Below, piece by piece: positions 12,415 to 25,095 of a stretch of DNA of 64,000 nucleotides. Below the pieces are notes generated by a model. The model did not search any database. It was not told where the DNA came from and worked only from the letters and a program-made list of their open reading frames with translations. The position numbers were made by a program, and so were the translations under genes. The DNA is taken from contig CM060922.1 of the NCBI GenBank assembly GCA_030737875.1, positions 319,525,456 to 319,589,455 on the forward strand, in the 5' to 3' direction. Source of the stretch: Allium sativum. Lineage: Eukaryota; Streptophyta; Magnoliopsida; Asparagales; Amaryllidaceae. Position 1 is the first letter of the stretch; every line of letters starts with the position of its first letter.

Positions 12415-13909
12415 TTGTAATAATCCGGAAAATCCGGGCCAGTTTAAAATTTTTATTTTGGCAATTTTAATGAATTTTGAATATTTAAAATGAATTATTT
12501 TAAACAATATCGACGAGAAATTTATTTTGAATAGAATTCGAACGTATATATTATACGCGTCATCGTTAGAATATAAATAATTATATATAATTATAAAAGG
12601 AATTGAAAATGGCGCGGTAGTTCGATAATTTGATTTCAAACTTCAATTGAACGTACCGGGTGCAAAACAATCCGGATTTTAGTGAAACCAAAAATAATAG
12701 GATCTAATTGATAATATCTTTCCAACGAATCCGACAAATCGAAATTTCATAACGGGAATCAAAAGATATGTCCGGTTGAAAATTCTGAATAGTCGCTATG
12801 GAATTCAGGCCCTTAAAAATGGGAATTTTGCCAACGTTCTTGGATTTCGACGAAACCACTTTTGTTGGATCCGAGATGTCAATTTATTGCTAGATTCCAA
12901 ATTTCATAATTTTTCGAATCAATATGTGAGCGTGGCAGAGGAAAAATCGTTTGACCAGTTTCGGTTGATTTTAATCGACTGGAAATTGGCCATTTTTCGA
13001 ACGGTCTCAGAATTCGACGAAACTAGTTTTGCTAGGACCGGATCGTCAATACGAAGCTACAAAATATTTTTCTGGAATTTTTCGAGTTAGTATGTGACCC
13101 CGGTAAATTAAAATGCGCATTCAGATTCAATATATAGAGTTATATTTGGATTTTGATGGAAACTGATCGAAACAGTCGAATCAGCTTGCGATACATATCC
13201 CATTGTGTTCGGAATGGGGGTAAAACGCTATGGACGACAGGCGGTGGGCCTCGTTTTGAGGTCGAAAATAAAAGTTGCTTTTTGGTGAAAATAAAAATTA
13301 AAACCCTCCCCCCTCTCTATATTCCTCTGCCCCCCCTCGTATCATTTCAAAAATGAAATCAAAAAAAAAAGATATGGCAGGGGGGAAATCGCGATCGCCA
13401 CCCCTCCCCCCCCCCCCCCCCCCATTTACTCATCGCCGCCGCCTAGGGTGGGCCACCGCACCAGGCCCCTCCTCTTCCCAGCTCCTCCCTCTTCTCCTCC
13501 CATCACCGCAGCCCTCCCCATCACCACACGCCCGAGCCCGCCCCACAATCGACGCTACCCATCTCCGGACGCCCACCCATCGCCTCCTCCTTCCGCCGCT
13601 CTCCTCTTTCTTTAATCCCCAAACCGCAACCCCCTGTTAAAACCCTACGCCCAATTCGAGACTGAAGCACCCCACCAGCAAGCCGGAACGCTAGCCGCTA
13701 TTCTACCTCCGAGCACCACCAGCTCCGCCGCGATGCTCTACCTCCGACGCCACCTTGCCGGACCAGCGAGCCCCTCGAACGCTGTAAGTTTTCTTGTTTT
13801 ATTCTTTTCTTTTTTTCCTCTTTCTTCTTTTCCTTTTTGTTAGAAATAAAAATTGATTTATTTTAAAAACTGAAACCATATTTATTTTGATTTGAAAAGT
13901 TATGATTTT

Positions 13910-14218
13910 TATATATTGAATAGCGAAGTAAAAATTCGATTTTTATTTATTGAATAGCGAAGTAAAAATTTGATTTTTATATATTGAATAGCATAGTAAA
14001 AATTCGATTTTTATATATTGAATAACATAGTAAAAATTCGATTTTTATATATTGAATAGCGAAGTAAAAATTCGATTTTTATTTATTGAATAGCGAAGTA
14101 AAAATTCGATTTTTATATATTGAATAGCATAGTAAAAATTCGATTTTTATATATTGAATAGCGAAGTAAAAATTCGATTTTTATATATTGAATAGCGAAG
14201 TGAAAATGTGATTTTTAC
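13910..14218. repeat. 34-bp tandem repeat array in 3' LTR (9 units)
   Basis: Nine units of gaatagcgaagtaaaaattc type, matching the 5' LTR array in number and in the order of variant units. Confidence 0.85.
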
Positions 14219-14343
14219 ATATGTAGAGAATACGGGCAAAGAAGATGACAAAAGGCGAGAACGATGAAGATTTCTATAAATGAAGTGTCGTGAAGTTGGA
14301 TAGCTATCGGTGAGAATTTCTCACTCTTCAATTTCTTTTCTAG

Positions 14344-14344
<1 letters not shown>

Positions 14345-14386
<42 letters not shown>
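14345..14386. repeat. (TA)21 microsatellite
   Basis: An uninterrupted run of 21 TA units. The same site in the 5' LTR (6997-7012) has only eight. Confidence 0.95.
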
Positions 14387-14387
<1 letters not shown>

Positions 14388-15563
14388 TAGGATGCAGACG
14401 GTGTTTAGTAGCACCCGACACAATCGTCCACAGACCATGGACTTGTTTGTTTGGTTGCATAAATTAGTTAGATGATTTGATTTGAATTTGGTTGTTTGGT
14501 GAATTTGATTGATGTGTGAATGGCGTGGGCCTTCACTAGACCGGGGATAAGGCTAGGCCTCGTCCCGTTTCTAGTATCATGCCGTTATGCCGCCGAAATT
14601 TTCTAAAATAAGTTAGAAAAATAAAGAAATCATTTTATTTAATAAATGAACTGAATAGAATATTTTCATAGGTTGAATAAAATGTTTTATCGTTAAAAAT
14701 ATTATTTTTAACGTGAAAGTGAACAAATAAATATTTATAAACAAATCGGCCGATCTTTTTATATACACTGATTTGACTGATATTGATTGGGTCGATAAAT
14801 TTTACACATCGCCCAACTGCACAACTAAAATCTGTGTTTGATTGTTTGAAACCCCACACGGGTGTTGGGATGAAATTTGAAGTTCACTCATCCTGATTGA
14901 TTAAATATGTCGATCGATTGACTGACAGGCTGTTATAAGCGTTAGGTATCTATATTTGATGCTTATACAGTGTACTGCACTTTGGTTGATGGTTGATTAT
15001 TTTTCAATGCTATTATATACATGTGTTGTATGGAATTCATATAATTAACTTTGTATGGTAATTGATTGGGCCTCATTCCAATTTAGAAAATAAAGAATAT
15101 TATAAAATAAAGGTTCATGTGTTGACCGTACTCATCCGTTGAGATTAGTCATGTGTTGAGCGAAATATTTTAATAATAAAATTTACATCTTTATCAATAT
15201 AAAATAAAGGTTCATGTGTTGACAGTACTCATCCGTTGAGATTAGTCATGTGTTGAACGAAATATTTTGATAATAGAATTATTTGAAATAGGAATATTTT
15301 GATAATAAGAAATATTTGAAATAGAATATTTGAAAATAGAAATATATGAAGCCGTGTTGATTAGATTGACGCCATTTTGACGTGAACGATATTTATATCG
15401 ATTTTATTCATTTTAAAATGAATATGGAAAAGTGATTTCGAAATCGAATATTTTGAAATGAAATTTGAATTGAATCGAATAGAAAATGAATTGAATTTGA
15501 ATTGAATAGAAAACGAATTGAATTTCGATTGAATAGAAAATGAATTTGATTTAATTGAAAAGA

Positions 15564-15860
15564 AATTTGAATTGAATCGAATAGAAAACCAATTTGAATT
15601 GAATCGAATAGAAAACCAATTTGAATTGAATCGAATAGAAAACCAATTTGAATTGAATCGAATAGAAAACCAATTTGAATTGAATCGAATAGAAAACCAA
15701 TTTGAATTGAATCGAATAGAAAACCAATTTGAATTGAATCGAATAGAAAACCAATTTGAATTGAATCGAATAGAAAACCAATTTGAATTGAATCGAATAG
15801 AAAACCAATTTGAATTGAATCGAATAGAAAACCAATTTGAATTGAATCGAATAGAAAACT
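15564..15860. repeat. 27-bp minisatellite in 3' LTR (11 units)
   Basis: Eleven units of the same 27-bp sequence as 8190-8405, the last with one substitution (aaaact for aaaacc). It has three units more than the 5' LTR. Confidence 0.93.
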
Positions 15861-18829
15861 AATTTGAATCGAATTGAATTGAAAACGAATTCGAATTGAA
15901 TTGAAAACGAATTTGAATTGAATTGAAAACGAATTCGAATTGAATTAAAAACGAATTGAAATTAATTCAAATTGAATTGAAAACGAATTGAAATTAATTC
16001 AAATTGAATTGAAATTTGAATTGAATAGAAATGAATTTTAAAACGAATTTATAAGGAAAAATTCAATTTTGATTTGAATTGAAATGGAGGTTGAAAATGT
16101 TTTTGAGACGAATTCAAAACTATTTATATAATTCGATTTAAATAGAAATCGACAAAATATATATTATATATATTATATAATGGCCTGAATAGAACGCGTC
16201 GCGCCGCGGCAGTTCGTGAATTTCGATCATTTATTTCAAACGGACATTATGGGAGATCCGACCGTCGGATTCTCCTAAAACCGGAACTGTTGGGTTCGTA
16301 TCGAAACGAGCTTTCTAACGAATATTAGAAGTTTGAAATCTAACGGTTGGATTTGGGGATACGTCCAAATCAAATTTGAAAAAGGTCGCTGTAAGTGCAG
16401 TTCGATGGCCGTTGATGGAAATCGACTGTACGGGCCTTGATAAAATTATTAAAAATAGCAATAATTTTTGTAAAATCATAAGAAATGATCTGGGATGAAA
16501 AACTCCATATTTGAAGAGATGAAAATAGATTTATATCGAAATGAACTAGTTTTGAACTAAAGTTAAACCCGTTATTTTTAAATAAATAAATTGGATTTGA
16601 AATGGGTTTTAAATAGAATTGATTGTGGGTTTATCGTGAACGGTGTTTTAAATAACACTAGTTCTTTAACCCGATAATAAATAGAATGTGATTTGGGTTT
16701 ATCGTGAGTTGTGTTTTAAAAGACATTAGTTCTTTAACCCAGTGAAAAGAGTTTTAATGAATCTGCAATTAGATTGAAATATGCATTGATAATCTAAACT
16801 ATCAAATTTAGAAAATGAGCGAGAATGGAGTATCACCAGTTTTTCTCCAAAGCGATAGTTAAATCTTTAATTAGATTTGAACGTGAAATGGTAATTAATT
16901 TTACCGATAACACCGTTGTGTTAGATATGGAGTATCACCAGTTTTGCTTCATGGGATGAATAGGTTAGGATTGGGAAATAAAATAAATAATTACTTCGAA
17001 GTGGTTCGCTAATCTCGACTAGTTTGGAAAACCATAATTTGGTTTGAAATGACATCCAAAGGAAGATTAAAGGATAAATTTCAAAGAATTTATCTTGGAT
17101 AAAATTAATGGGAACCTTTCCCTAAGAATGTGATTTTGTGAATAAAAGAATGTTCTGAATTGGAATGAGGCGTATGTTGAGTTTGTGTAACATTTGTTTT
17201 TAATATACGCGGGTTGTTCGGAAAGTCCGGGTTTATACCCATTCTGAATAACCTATTCGACGATATGTCGAAGATGAAGACGGTGGTCGAAGACCGGAAG
17301 TCTTCACATCGTTTGGGTGATTACTGATGATCTTGATTGGGTTGTACACCCAAGATGAGGGAATCAGTTAGTGGTCGTCCAGACGTACTTGGAGATGGAT
17401 GGATATGCGAGGAAAGTGCCTCCGGTTTCGTTCAGACATAGAACGAATTTGTAAATGGATTGTGTGTCTGACACTGGATTTTATTCTGTGTTGATTGATT
17501 TCTGTTAAATATATATTTGTTTGGCGGCGGAGAATTTATTCTCTTGCTTAACGCCCTTCTCTGAGACGTACGAGCTTAGAGGTTATATATCGATAGATAT
17601 CAATCGCATGGCATGAATTGCCTGTGTGGCATGCTGAGTTGCATGGATCAAGGCTTCTGTTGAAAAGCAAAGTCTTGTGGTTGATGATCAAAGCACGGCC
17701 TACGTGGCAGCTTTGTGTGTAGCGTGAATTCGCGAGCCTCACACCTCGGTATGAGTTAAAAACGGGATACGGACTGCAGGGAGAGCACGACGTTTCTTTC
17801 TAGCTTTGGTGGTGTCAGTGACTTACCAGCCCTGACATTTATATACTTTTCACCTATGTGGATATTGGATGAGGCGCCTCGATTTTAGGTCTGTAAGGAC
17901 CGGGAAACGTGTGTTCAGGAATTGCCAATCCTCTAACGTAAGTGAGGACCGGCCCTGAAGATCCAGGGTTGCCCAGAGTGCGTAGCCCTGAGACATTTGC
18001 TAGAGTGTCTCGAAAGCGGAGAGGAGCTTGCCCCTTGCCTCGACTCATGACGGAAATCCAATTTCCAATACGTGTATTGCGGTTTTAATTGTAGAACTAG
18101 TATGGCGACATGATAGATGGTACCCATGCCGCCTATGATTGAAATTGTTTTGACACTATACACTTATTATAGTATCAAATGATTTGTTTTAAACGTACCA
18201 AGCATGTTTGTCTATTATAAGGGAAAACCCTATCCTCCGGCTTGCGTTGCATTGTGTGATGGGACCTGGGTCTTATAATAGCTTCATTTTTCGAAAAAGC
18301 ATTGCTTTGTTTTCTCTATGCACTGGTATTCTTGGGAGGAAACCCGTTCCGTGTTATACGGCGTGGTCCCTTGAATTACTCTCTTTTAAAATAAAGTTTT
18401 AATAACTGTTTTAGTTCTCACACCAGTCACATGACTGACCTGGAGTTTATTGTTTTAACCTAAACTCTGGGTGCCCTTATTTTCGACATGGGCAGCTAGT
18501 AGTTTTGGTTTTGCTGATTTATATTCACAGGATCCTGGTTTACAGCTGGAATGATATCCGGAAAGCTCTGTATCCGTATATCACCTTCAGTTGTGCTTTG
18601 TACTATTTTTCGCTGCTATGTAATTTATTGTAATCTCTGATATTTATCAAATGTAATGTATTCATTATACTCCGTATATTCTTGTATTCTGATGGAATTG
18701 TTGTATTAACAATGAAATGTTCTTCCGTCTGTGTTCTATTATGTGTTGTTCTCAAATGATAAGGGGTTTCGAATGGTCTAGATCGGTTTAACGACTGATT
18801 CAGATCGAGCGAAATTCCTGGCCATCACA

Positions 18830-18834
18830 TAATT
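18830..18834. repeat. Target-site duplication TAATT, right copy
   Basis: taatt directly after the LTR end CA, identical to 5039-5043. Confidence 0.93.
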
Positions 18835-21800
18835 ATTGGGTAAAAATATCATTTTTAACAAATATCAACGATATATAAAATTATCATGTAATGAAATTGG
18901 AATAAATATTCATTTACAAGGCGGACGGCTTGTTTATGTACACCTATTTAACTGATATTGGCTGGGACGATAAATTTTGCACATCACCCAAATGCATAAA
19001 TAATAATCAGTATTTGTTGGTTGAAACCCCACACGGGTATTGGGATGATATTTGACATACACTAATCCCAATATTTAGTTGTATGTCAATCGATGGATTG
19101 ACAGGCTGTGATGAGCGTTATTTATTTATTTTAATGCTTATACAGGTGTAAATTGCACTTTGGATGATGTTTGAATGGTTAATGATTATTTATCATTATT
19201 GTTGAATACATGCGATGTATGAAATCCATATAATTGAAATTATATGGTAATTGATTGAGTCGCATTCCGATTCAGAAATAACGAATATTTTAAAATAATA
19301 TTCAATGAATAATCAAAATATGATTTCGATGTCCGATTTTGGATGAACACAGAAATATATAAAAATATTGAGTCGGGTTAAGTATAGAAACGCTATTTTT
19401 AACCCGAACGGGTTTATCGTTCGATTTTATTCATTTTAAAATAATATCGAAAAGAGTTGATTTCCAAATCTGATATTTTGAAAATATTATCATTTTAATA
19501 TTATAATGATATAGAATATTCAATTTGGATTTAAAATTGAAAATGAAGTTAAAATCGATTTAAAATGAATTGATAAATATTTTATAAAATACGTTTTAAA
19601 TGGAAATCGACAATGTATATATTATATTATATATATAATGGCTTGAATAGAACGCGCCACGCAGCGACCGTTCGCGAATTTCAACCATTAAATTCAAATT
19701 GATGTAACGGGAGTCCCGACCATCGGATTCTCCTAAAACCAGAACCATTGGGTCCGTATCGAAAAGAGCGTTCCAATGAATGTAAGAGATTTAAATCTAA
19801 ATGGTTAGATTTAAAAATGTGCCCAAATCAATTTCAGAACAGGTCGCTATGGATGTAGTTCGGTGGCTATTATTGGAAACTAACTATAAGGGCCTTATAA
19901 AAATTATTAAAAATAGGGTAAAATTGTGTAAAATCATAATAAATGATTTGGAAAGATTTTGGTTGAAAAATTCAATATTTGAAAGGATAAAACATATTTT
20001 TATCTAAATGAACTAGTTATTAACTAGAATAATAATCCAATGTTTTTAAATAAATAAATTGGATTGAAAAAGGGGTTTTAAAATAACAAGAATTTTCCAA
20101 CTAATAAACTGGAATGGATTTGGAATAGTTATCTTTGGAATATTTCGATATTGGATTCCGTGATTATACGGATATGTTGAGGAATTTGGAAGATACAGAT
20201 ATCGTTATTCCCAATACAATATCCGTTGGTTTTAGAATTTGACATTGAATATGAGCCGATATAATTTCTATTCAGAGCTTTGTATTTAATATCAAATTGG
20301 ATATTGGGTTTGTCATGAATGGTGTCTTTACTAACACTGTTCTTAAACCCCGTTGAGAAAAGAGCAAATCTTTTAATTAAGATTTAGAGGAGTTTACCAA
20401 TTAATTAATATTAAATTGGAATTGAAATTGAATTTTTGGGTTTATCATGAACATGTTTTAAATAACATTTGTTATTTAACCCAAATTAACAATGAAGATA
20501 TGGCTTGGAACTTATAGTCTTTTAATTAAGACTAATGGAAATTTTCCAAAGTAAAGTTTTCCAATTTAATATATTAAATTGGAATTGAATGGAATTAAAT
20601 TTGGTAATAATCGAGATAAACTTTTGTGAATGAAGACAGTTACTATATATGAAATTTAAAAGGCTTTGTCACTATTTCATTTATATTATTAGTCAGATAC
20701 GGGAATTTATTTCGATTATACATTGTTATGATTTCCGTGTAGATTCCATTTTGATGGAAGGATTTTGGGTTTATCTTGAACGATGTTTTAAAAGATATTT
20801 GTTCTTAACCCAGTTAAAGACGGGATTTATTTCTAAATTTGAATAATAATTAAATAATTATTTTTGGAGATTACTAAGCGGAGTTTTAATGAATCTTTAA
20901 TTAGATTGAAAATTTAATGTGGTAATTAAATTTGCCAAATTTGAGAAGTGATCGAGAATGGAGTACCACCAGTTTTACTCTAGGTGATAGTTAATTCTTT
21001 AATTAGATTTGAACGTGAAATGGTAATTAATTTTACCGACAACACAGTGGGTGTTAGACATGGAGTACTACCAGTTTTGCTCCATGGGATAAATAGGTTG
21101 AGATTGGAAAGATAAATACTTGGTTACTTCGGTAAGGCTCGATAATGCCGACTAGTTAATAAAATCTCTTGAAAATGATATCCAAAGAAAAATTAAAGGG
21201 AAAATTTAAAAGAATTTATCTTTGATATTAACGAGACCCTTTCCCCAAAGTTGAAAATATTTGAATAAAAGAATATTCTGAATTGGAATGAGGCGTATGA
21301 TGTGCTTTATAGCACTTGATTATAAGATACGCAAGTTATTCAGAAAGACCGGGTTTAACCCATTCTGAATAATTGATACGGCAATTAAAAGTTGACGATG
21401 AAGACGGTGGTTGAAGACCGGAGATCTTCACATCGTTTGGATGATTATTGATGTCTTGATTGGGTTGTAAACCCAAGACGAGGTAATAAGTGGTGATTGT
21501 CCAGACGTACTTGGAGATTGACCGGATATGCGAGGGCCTCTCTCATGTATTGGACATTTAGGACAAGGAATAATATGCCTTCGGTTTCCTTCAGACCTAG
21601 AACGAACTTGCAAATGGATGGTATGTCTAACATTGTATTCCTTTATACTATATTTGTTGACTTCTGCTAAATATATATCTTTTTGGTGGCGGAGAATTCA
21701 TTCTCTTTCTTAACACCCTTCTCTGAGACGTACGAGCTTAGGGGTTATGTATTGATGGAAATCAGTGGTACGGTATGGATTGACAGCGTGGTATGCTGAG

Positions 21801-23080
21801 TTGCATGGATAAAGGCTTTTGTTGAAAAGCAGAGTCTTGTGGATGATGATCAAACAACAACTTTAATTAGCATAGCTTTGTGTAGCGTTAATTCGCGAGC
21901 TTCACACCCCGGTATGAACCAGAAACGGGACGAGGACTCCAGCTAAATGGACATACGTTAGTTTCTTGGTACGAGTAACATCATGGTATGGAGCCCAGAC
22001 TGCTTACTTATGTGGATGTTGGAAAACTTTATTGATGGAAAGCTAGGTACCTCGGATTTGATACTAGAACTGACTAAAAGGTTCTAGATGGTCGAAGGAC
22101 TGACCATTTTGGAGGTTCGATAGAACCGGCTAAAATATGGTATTGCTAATCATCGACGGATGAACGGCCCTGTCGCTAACCTAGGGTTCACTGTAGGGGA
22201 TTCTGAGGCATTGCTAGTGTGTCTCGAATCGGTAAGGAGGATCACTTGCCTTGGTTCATAGATGGAAACCAAATTTCCAATACGTGATTTTACGGTTTTA
22301 GTTGTAAAGCTATATGGCGGCGTAATATATTGGTACCTACGTCGCCTATGATTGATACATTTATATTTGAAGTTGATTTCTTCACTTATAGTAATAATAA
22401 AAATGAAATTTCGCGTATTAAGCATGTTTGGCTATTATAAGGTAAAACTGTATCCTCGATTGCGTTCATTGTGTGATGGGACCTGAGTCTTATAATAGCT
22501 TCATTTTTCTCTTTAGCATCGCGCTGTTTATTTTTATGCACTGGTATCCATGGAGGATAAACCTGTTCTGTGTTATACAGCGTAATCCCCTGATTTACCT
22601 AACTTCAAAATAAAAGCTAATAACTGTTTTACTTCTCGCACCAGTCTCATGACTGACTCGGAGTTTATTGTTTTAACTTAAACTCTGGGTGCCCATATTT
22701 TCCACACGGGCAGATAGCAATTTTGGTTTTTGCAGATATTTCTTTTCATAGGATCCTGGATTACAGCTGGAGCTATATTCGGAAAGCTTTGTATCCGCAT
22801 ATTTCGTTCAGTTGTGCTAGTTGATGATTTGTATACCATACATTATATTCATATATTTTGTTTTCCGCTGTTTTGTAATTTATTAAATCTTTGATATTTT
22901 TCCACTATGTATATTATTAATTTGAACTCTGATATTCTTGTACTCTGATGTAACTGTTGTAATAGCATTGAAATGTTCTATTGTTTGTGTTCTGATGCGT
23001 CGTGTTCTCAAAGCAATCCGAGCTTCAAAAGGTCTCTGTCAGTTTAGCGATCGATTCAGACCGAGCGAACTTTGGATCAT
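18835..23080 (+). mobile_element. Giant-LTR family, copy B (second part)
   Basis: Continues copy B from the point where 5038 was interrupted. Blocks match the young LTR from about 7290 to its end in order: cccacacgggtattgggatg (about 19026), the block near 19620-19880 with aacgcgccacgcagcg, the two-fold ggagtaccaccag and ggagtactaccag segments (20960 and 21062), gaagacggtggttgaagaccgg (21400), gcgcctcg-like and tataataggcttc-like segments, and a tail ending cagaccgagcgaac near 23070. The LTR end is degraded and no primer site follows, so this was probably a solo or truncated LTR. Frames here are short and not credible. Confidence 0.75.
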
Positions 23081-23918
23081 TAAAACCGGTTTATTCTGAC
23101 TCTAAACGTCGATATGAACTCGACGGAATTGGTTTCGTGGCTTAATTCAGTCATCTACTCAAGTTATACACAAATACCTCTCTATTAAATTAAATAAATT
23201 TAATTATGCGCTATAGAAAATGACTGGGAGTTTACGACCGCCGTTGTCAAATACGACATCAGTTTGCCACGAAATTTAATATCGTACAATAATTTAGCGT
23301 TACGGTTCCAATGAAACTAATTTCCTTGAAAACGGACTCAGTTTGTAAAATGGCCGCTTTTAAGGCTTATAATAATATCGAATAAAATATTATTTAAATT
23401 CGAAAATAATCAAATAAAATAATAATAAATCATCATCATCATATTTATCAAAATAAAATTATCGTAAAGTTATACAACTCGATATCAACATTCCAAGTTA
23501 AAACGGTATTCAAAATATATTAAAATCCTTTTAAATTCATTAAACAAACGTTATCGCTTATTAACGATTTCCATAGCGATTATTTTAAAATTTGAATTGG
23601 ACATAACTAACAATCTATAACATGGAATCAGAATATTTATCTTCCTTCCTATGAAAATTATAATAAAAAAACTCCAATGTTTCATGTTTCACAGAAATCC
23701 GACTTATATCGGATCCTGTATATTCAATTAAAGTTCAAAACTCAATATTACAAACTACCACGCCATTTCGAGCTCGTTTTAAATTATATATAAACTTAAC
23801 GTTCAAATTCAATTTAATAACCGAATTCAACATTAAAATCCCTTAATATCCCAAATAAAATATTTAAAATAATAAATTAAATTAAATATTAGACTTCCAA
23901 AAATACGGGACATTACAA
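23081..23918 (-). mobile_element. Giant-LTR family, copy A (LTR start)
   Basis: Read on the minus strand it begins TGTAATGTCCCG at 23918, contains gaaatggcgtggtagtttg (about 23771-23753), matching the gaaaatggcgcggtagttcg segment at 5234, and carries a gaaattagtttcattgg segment near 23320. It is therefore the start of a minus-strand LTR whose remainder is 1-3612, the two being separated by copy B and the young element. Confidence 0.62.
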
Positions 23919-25095
23919 GAGACGTAGACAAATTTAAATTATGGATCAAATACTATTTGTTTGTTAGAATTTTTTTATAAATCTTATGTGTATTATTTTT
24001 TACTCATCTTAAATTATATTCCTTCTCCTTTTTTCCCTTCTAAATCTTACTAACAATGTGCCATTTTTGGCCTAAACAGATGTAGACAAATTTAAAATAT
24101 GGATCAAATACTATTTGTGTGTTAGATTTTTTTATATTTATTTTTACACTACATAGTTACTAATTATCAGATTTGAATGTTGTAACAATCTGCTTTTTCG
24201 ATCGCTTCAACGTGCTAACTAAAGCTCTAACAAGTGTCATTTACTAAAATAAAGTAAATAATATATAAAATTAGATCAAAATTTTCTTCCTCCTTCAAAA
24301 GATATTTTTTTAATTTAATATGTATATATATAAGTTTATGCTAACATACATATAAGAGTCAGATAGTGTTCTCAAGGAACACAGTTAAATTTTTATGATT
24401 ATTACAATAATTTGCTACGACGGATTAATGAATGTTTAAATTTTACGAAACGAAAAATGATGTGCCTTCAGAATGTAGTCTTGTATTTTAGTTCAAATTC
24501 TCTCAAATTCCAACAATGTTTTATTTGTAGTGATTTATTAAATGTTTAACTAAATTAACGGAAATAAAATAAACTTGCATATTTTGCTACAAAATTCATT
24601 CCTCTGTTATGTCCAGTTAAACGTATCCCAAATATTAAATTTTGGAATTATATTTCAAATTTTATTGTTATTTATGATATATATGTTACTATTACCACCA
24701 ATCGATCTTCAAAACTCGCTTTAAATGGAGCGAGTGAACTTTGACGTTTTTGTTATATAATTATTTAGATCACTTTTATATGAAAATTTTAAATCTTAAG
24801 GAACAACATTTAATTATAAATCGATTTCACGTTTTGGTTGTCAAATTAATTCATTCTAAATTAAACTTATCTCTTAATCCTCAATCAATGTACGTATTTT
24901 AAATTTGTTTGGAAATCAGATTCATATATTCATACATAACTTAACTTTAAAAATTCAAAGTTAAATTCCAGTTATATAATATTTAGAACATTTAATATCG
25001 CGATTTTCTTCACTTAGAACTTTTTGTCCAAAGGGACGAGATGATAGTAACATTAAACCCAATCAGATATTAACGTTTTGCAGTTTTCTTTATTA
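23919..25095. other. AT-rich intergenic DNA with a short direct duplication
   Basis: No gene seen. Two copies of a roughly 43-bp segment (gtagacaaatttaaa then tatggatcaaatactattt) lie at about 23925-23968 and 24082-24126. A 24180-24212 segment (tgtaacaatctgc then gcttcaac) resembles the LTR terminus at 49139 and may be an LTR remnant. Confidence 0.5.

Larger units (their letters stand above)
11379..12415 (+). mobile_element. Internal region of the giant-LTR element
   Basis: 1037 bp between the two LTRs. It starts with the primer site and ends with the purine tract. The last open frame crossing into the 3' LTR (from about 12179) has a tail reading LSGGD next to the purine tract, resembling what is often found at the end of plant gypsy polyproteins, but no domain is recognisable. 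I consider it non-coding or a vestige of a lost polyprotein. Confidence 0.8.
5044..18829 (+). mobile_element. Non-autonomous LTR retrotransposon with giant LTRs
   Basis: Complete element of 13786 bp bounded by a perfect 5-bp duplication (taatt). Two direct repeats beginning TGTAATAA and ending TCACA flank a 1037-bp internal region that starts with an initiator-Met tRNA primer site and ends with a purine tract. No gag, protease, reverse transcriptase or integrase is recognisable, so mobility would depend on proteins supplied by another element. The LTRs differ by only a few percent by eye plus repeat-number changes, so the insertion is the youngest in this part of the window. The primer type and TG...CA ends fit plant LTR retrotransposons. 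I cannot assign the superfamily without a coding domain. Confidence 0.9.
12416..18829 (+). mobile_element. 3' LTR (6414 bp)
   Basis: Second copy of the long LTR, beginning TGTAATAATCC and ending GGCCATCACA. Its order of blocks is identical to the 5' LTR. The length difference of 79 bp comes mainly from three extra 27-bp units and a longer (TA) run, offset by small deletions. The proline-rich open frame at 13353-13640 falls in the GC-rich leader block (poly-C 13406-13423, donor GTAAGT at 13784) and is not credible as a gene. Confidence 0.9.

Noticed and set aside
12179..12493. 104-codon frame crossing the interior into the 3' LTR
   Set aside because: Crosses the purine tract and LTR boundary and has no recognisable domain. 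At most a vestigial polyprotein tail.
13353..13640. Proline- and serine-rich plus-strand frame
   Set aside because: Lies in the GC-rich, poly-C leader block of the LTR. The matching 5' LTR block does not keep the frame.
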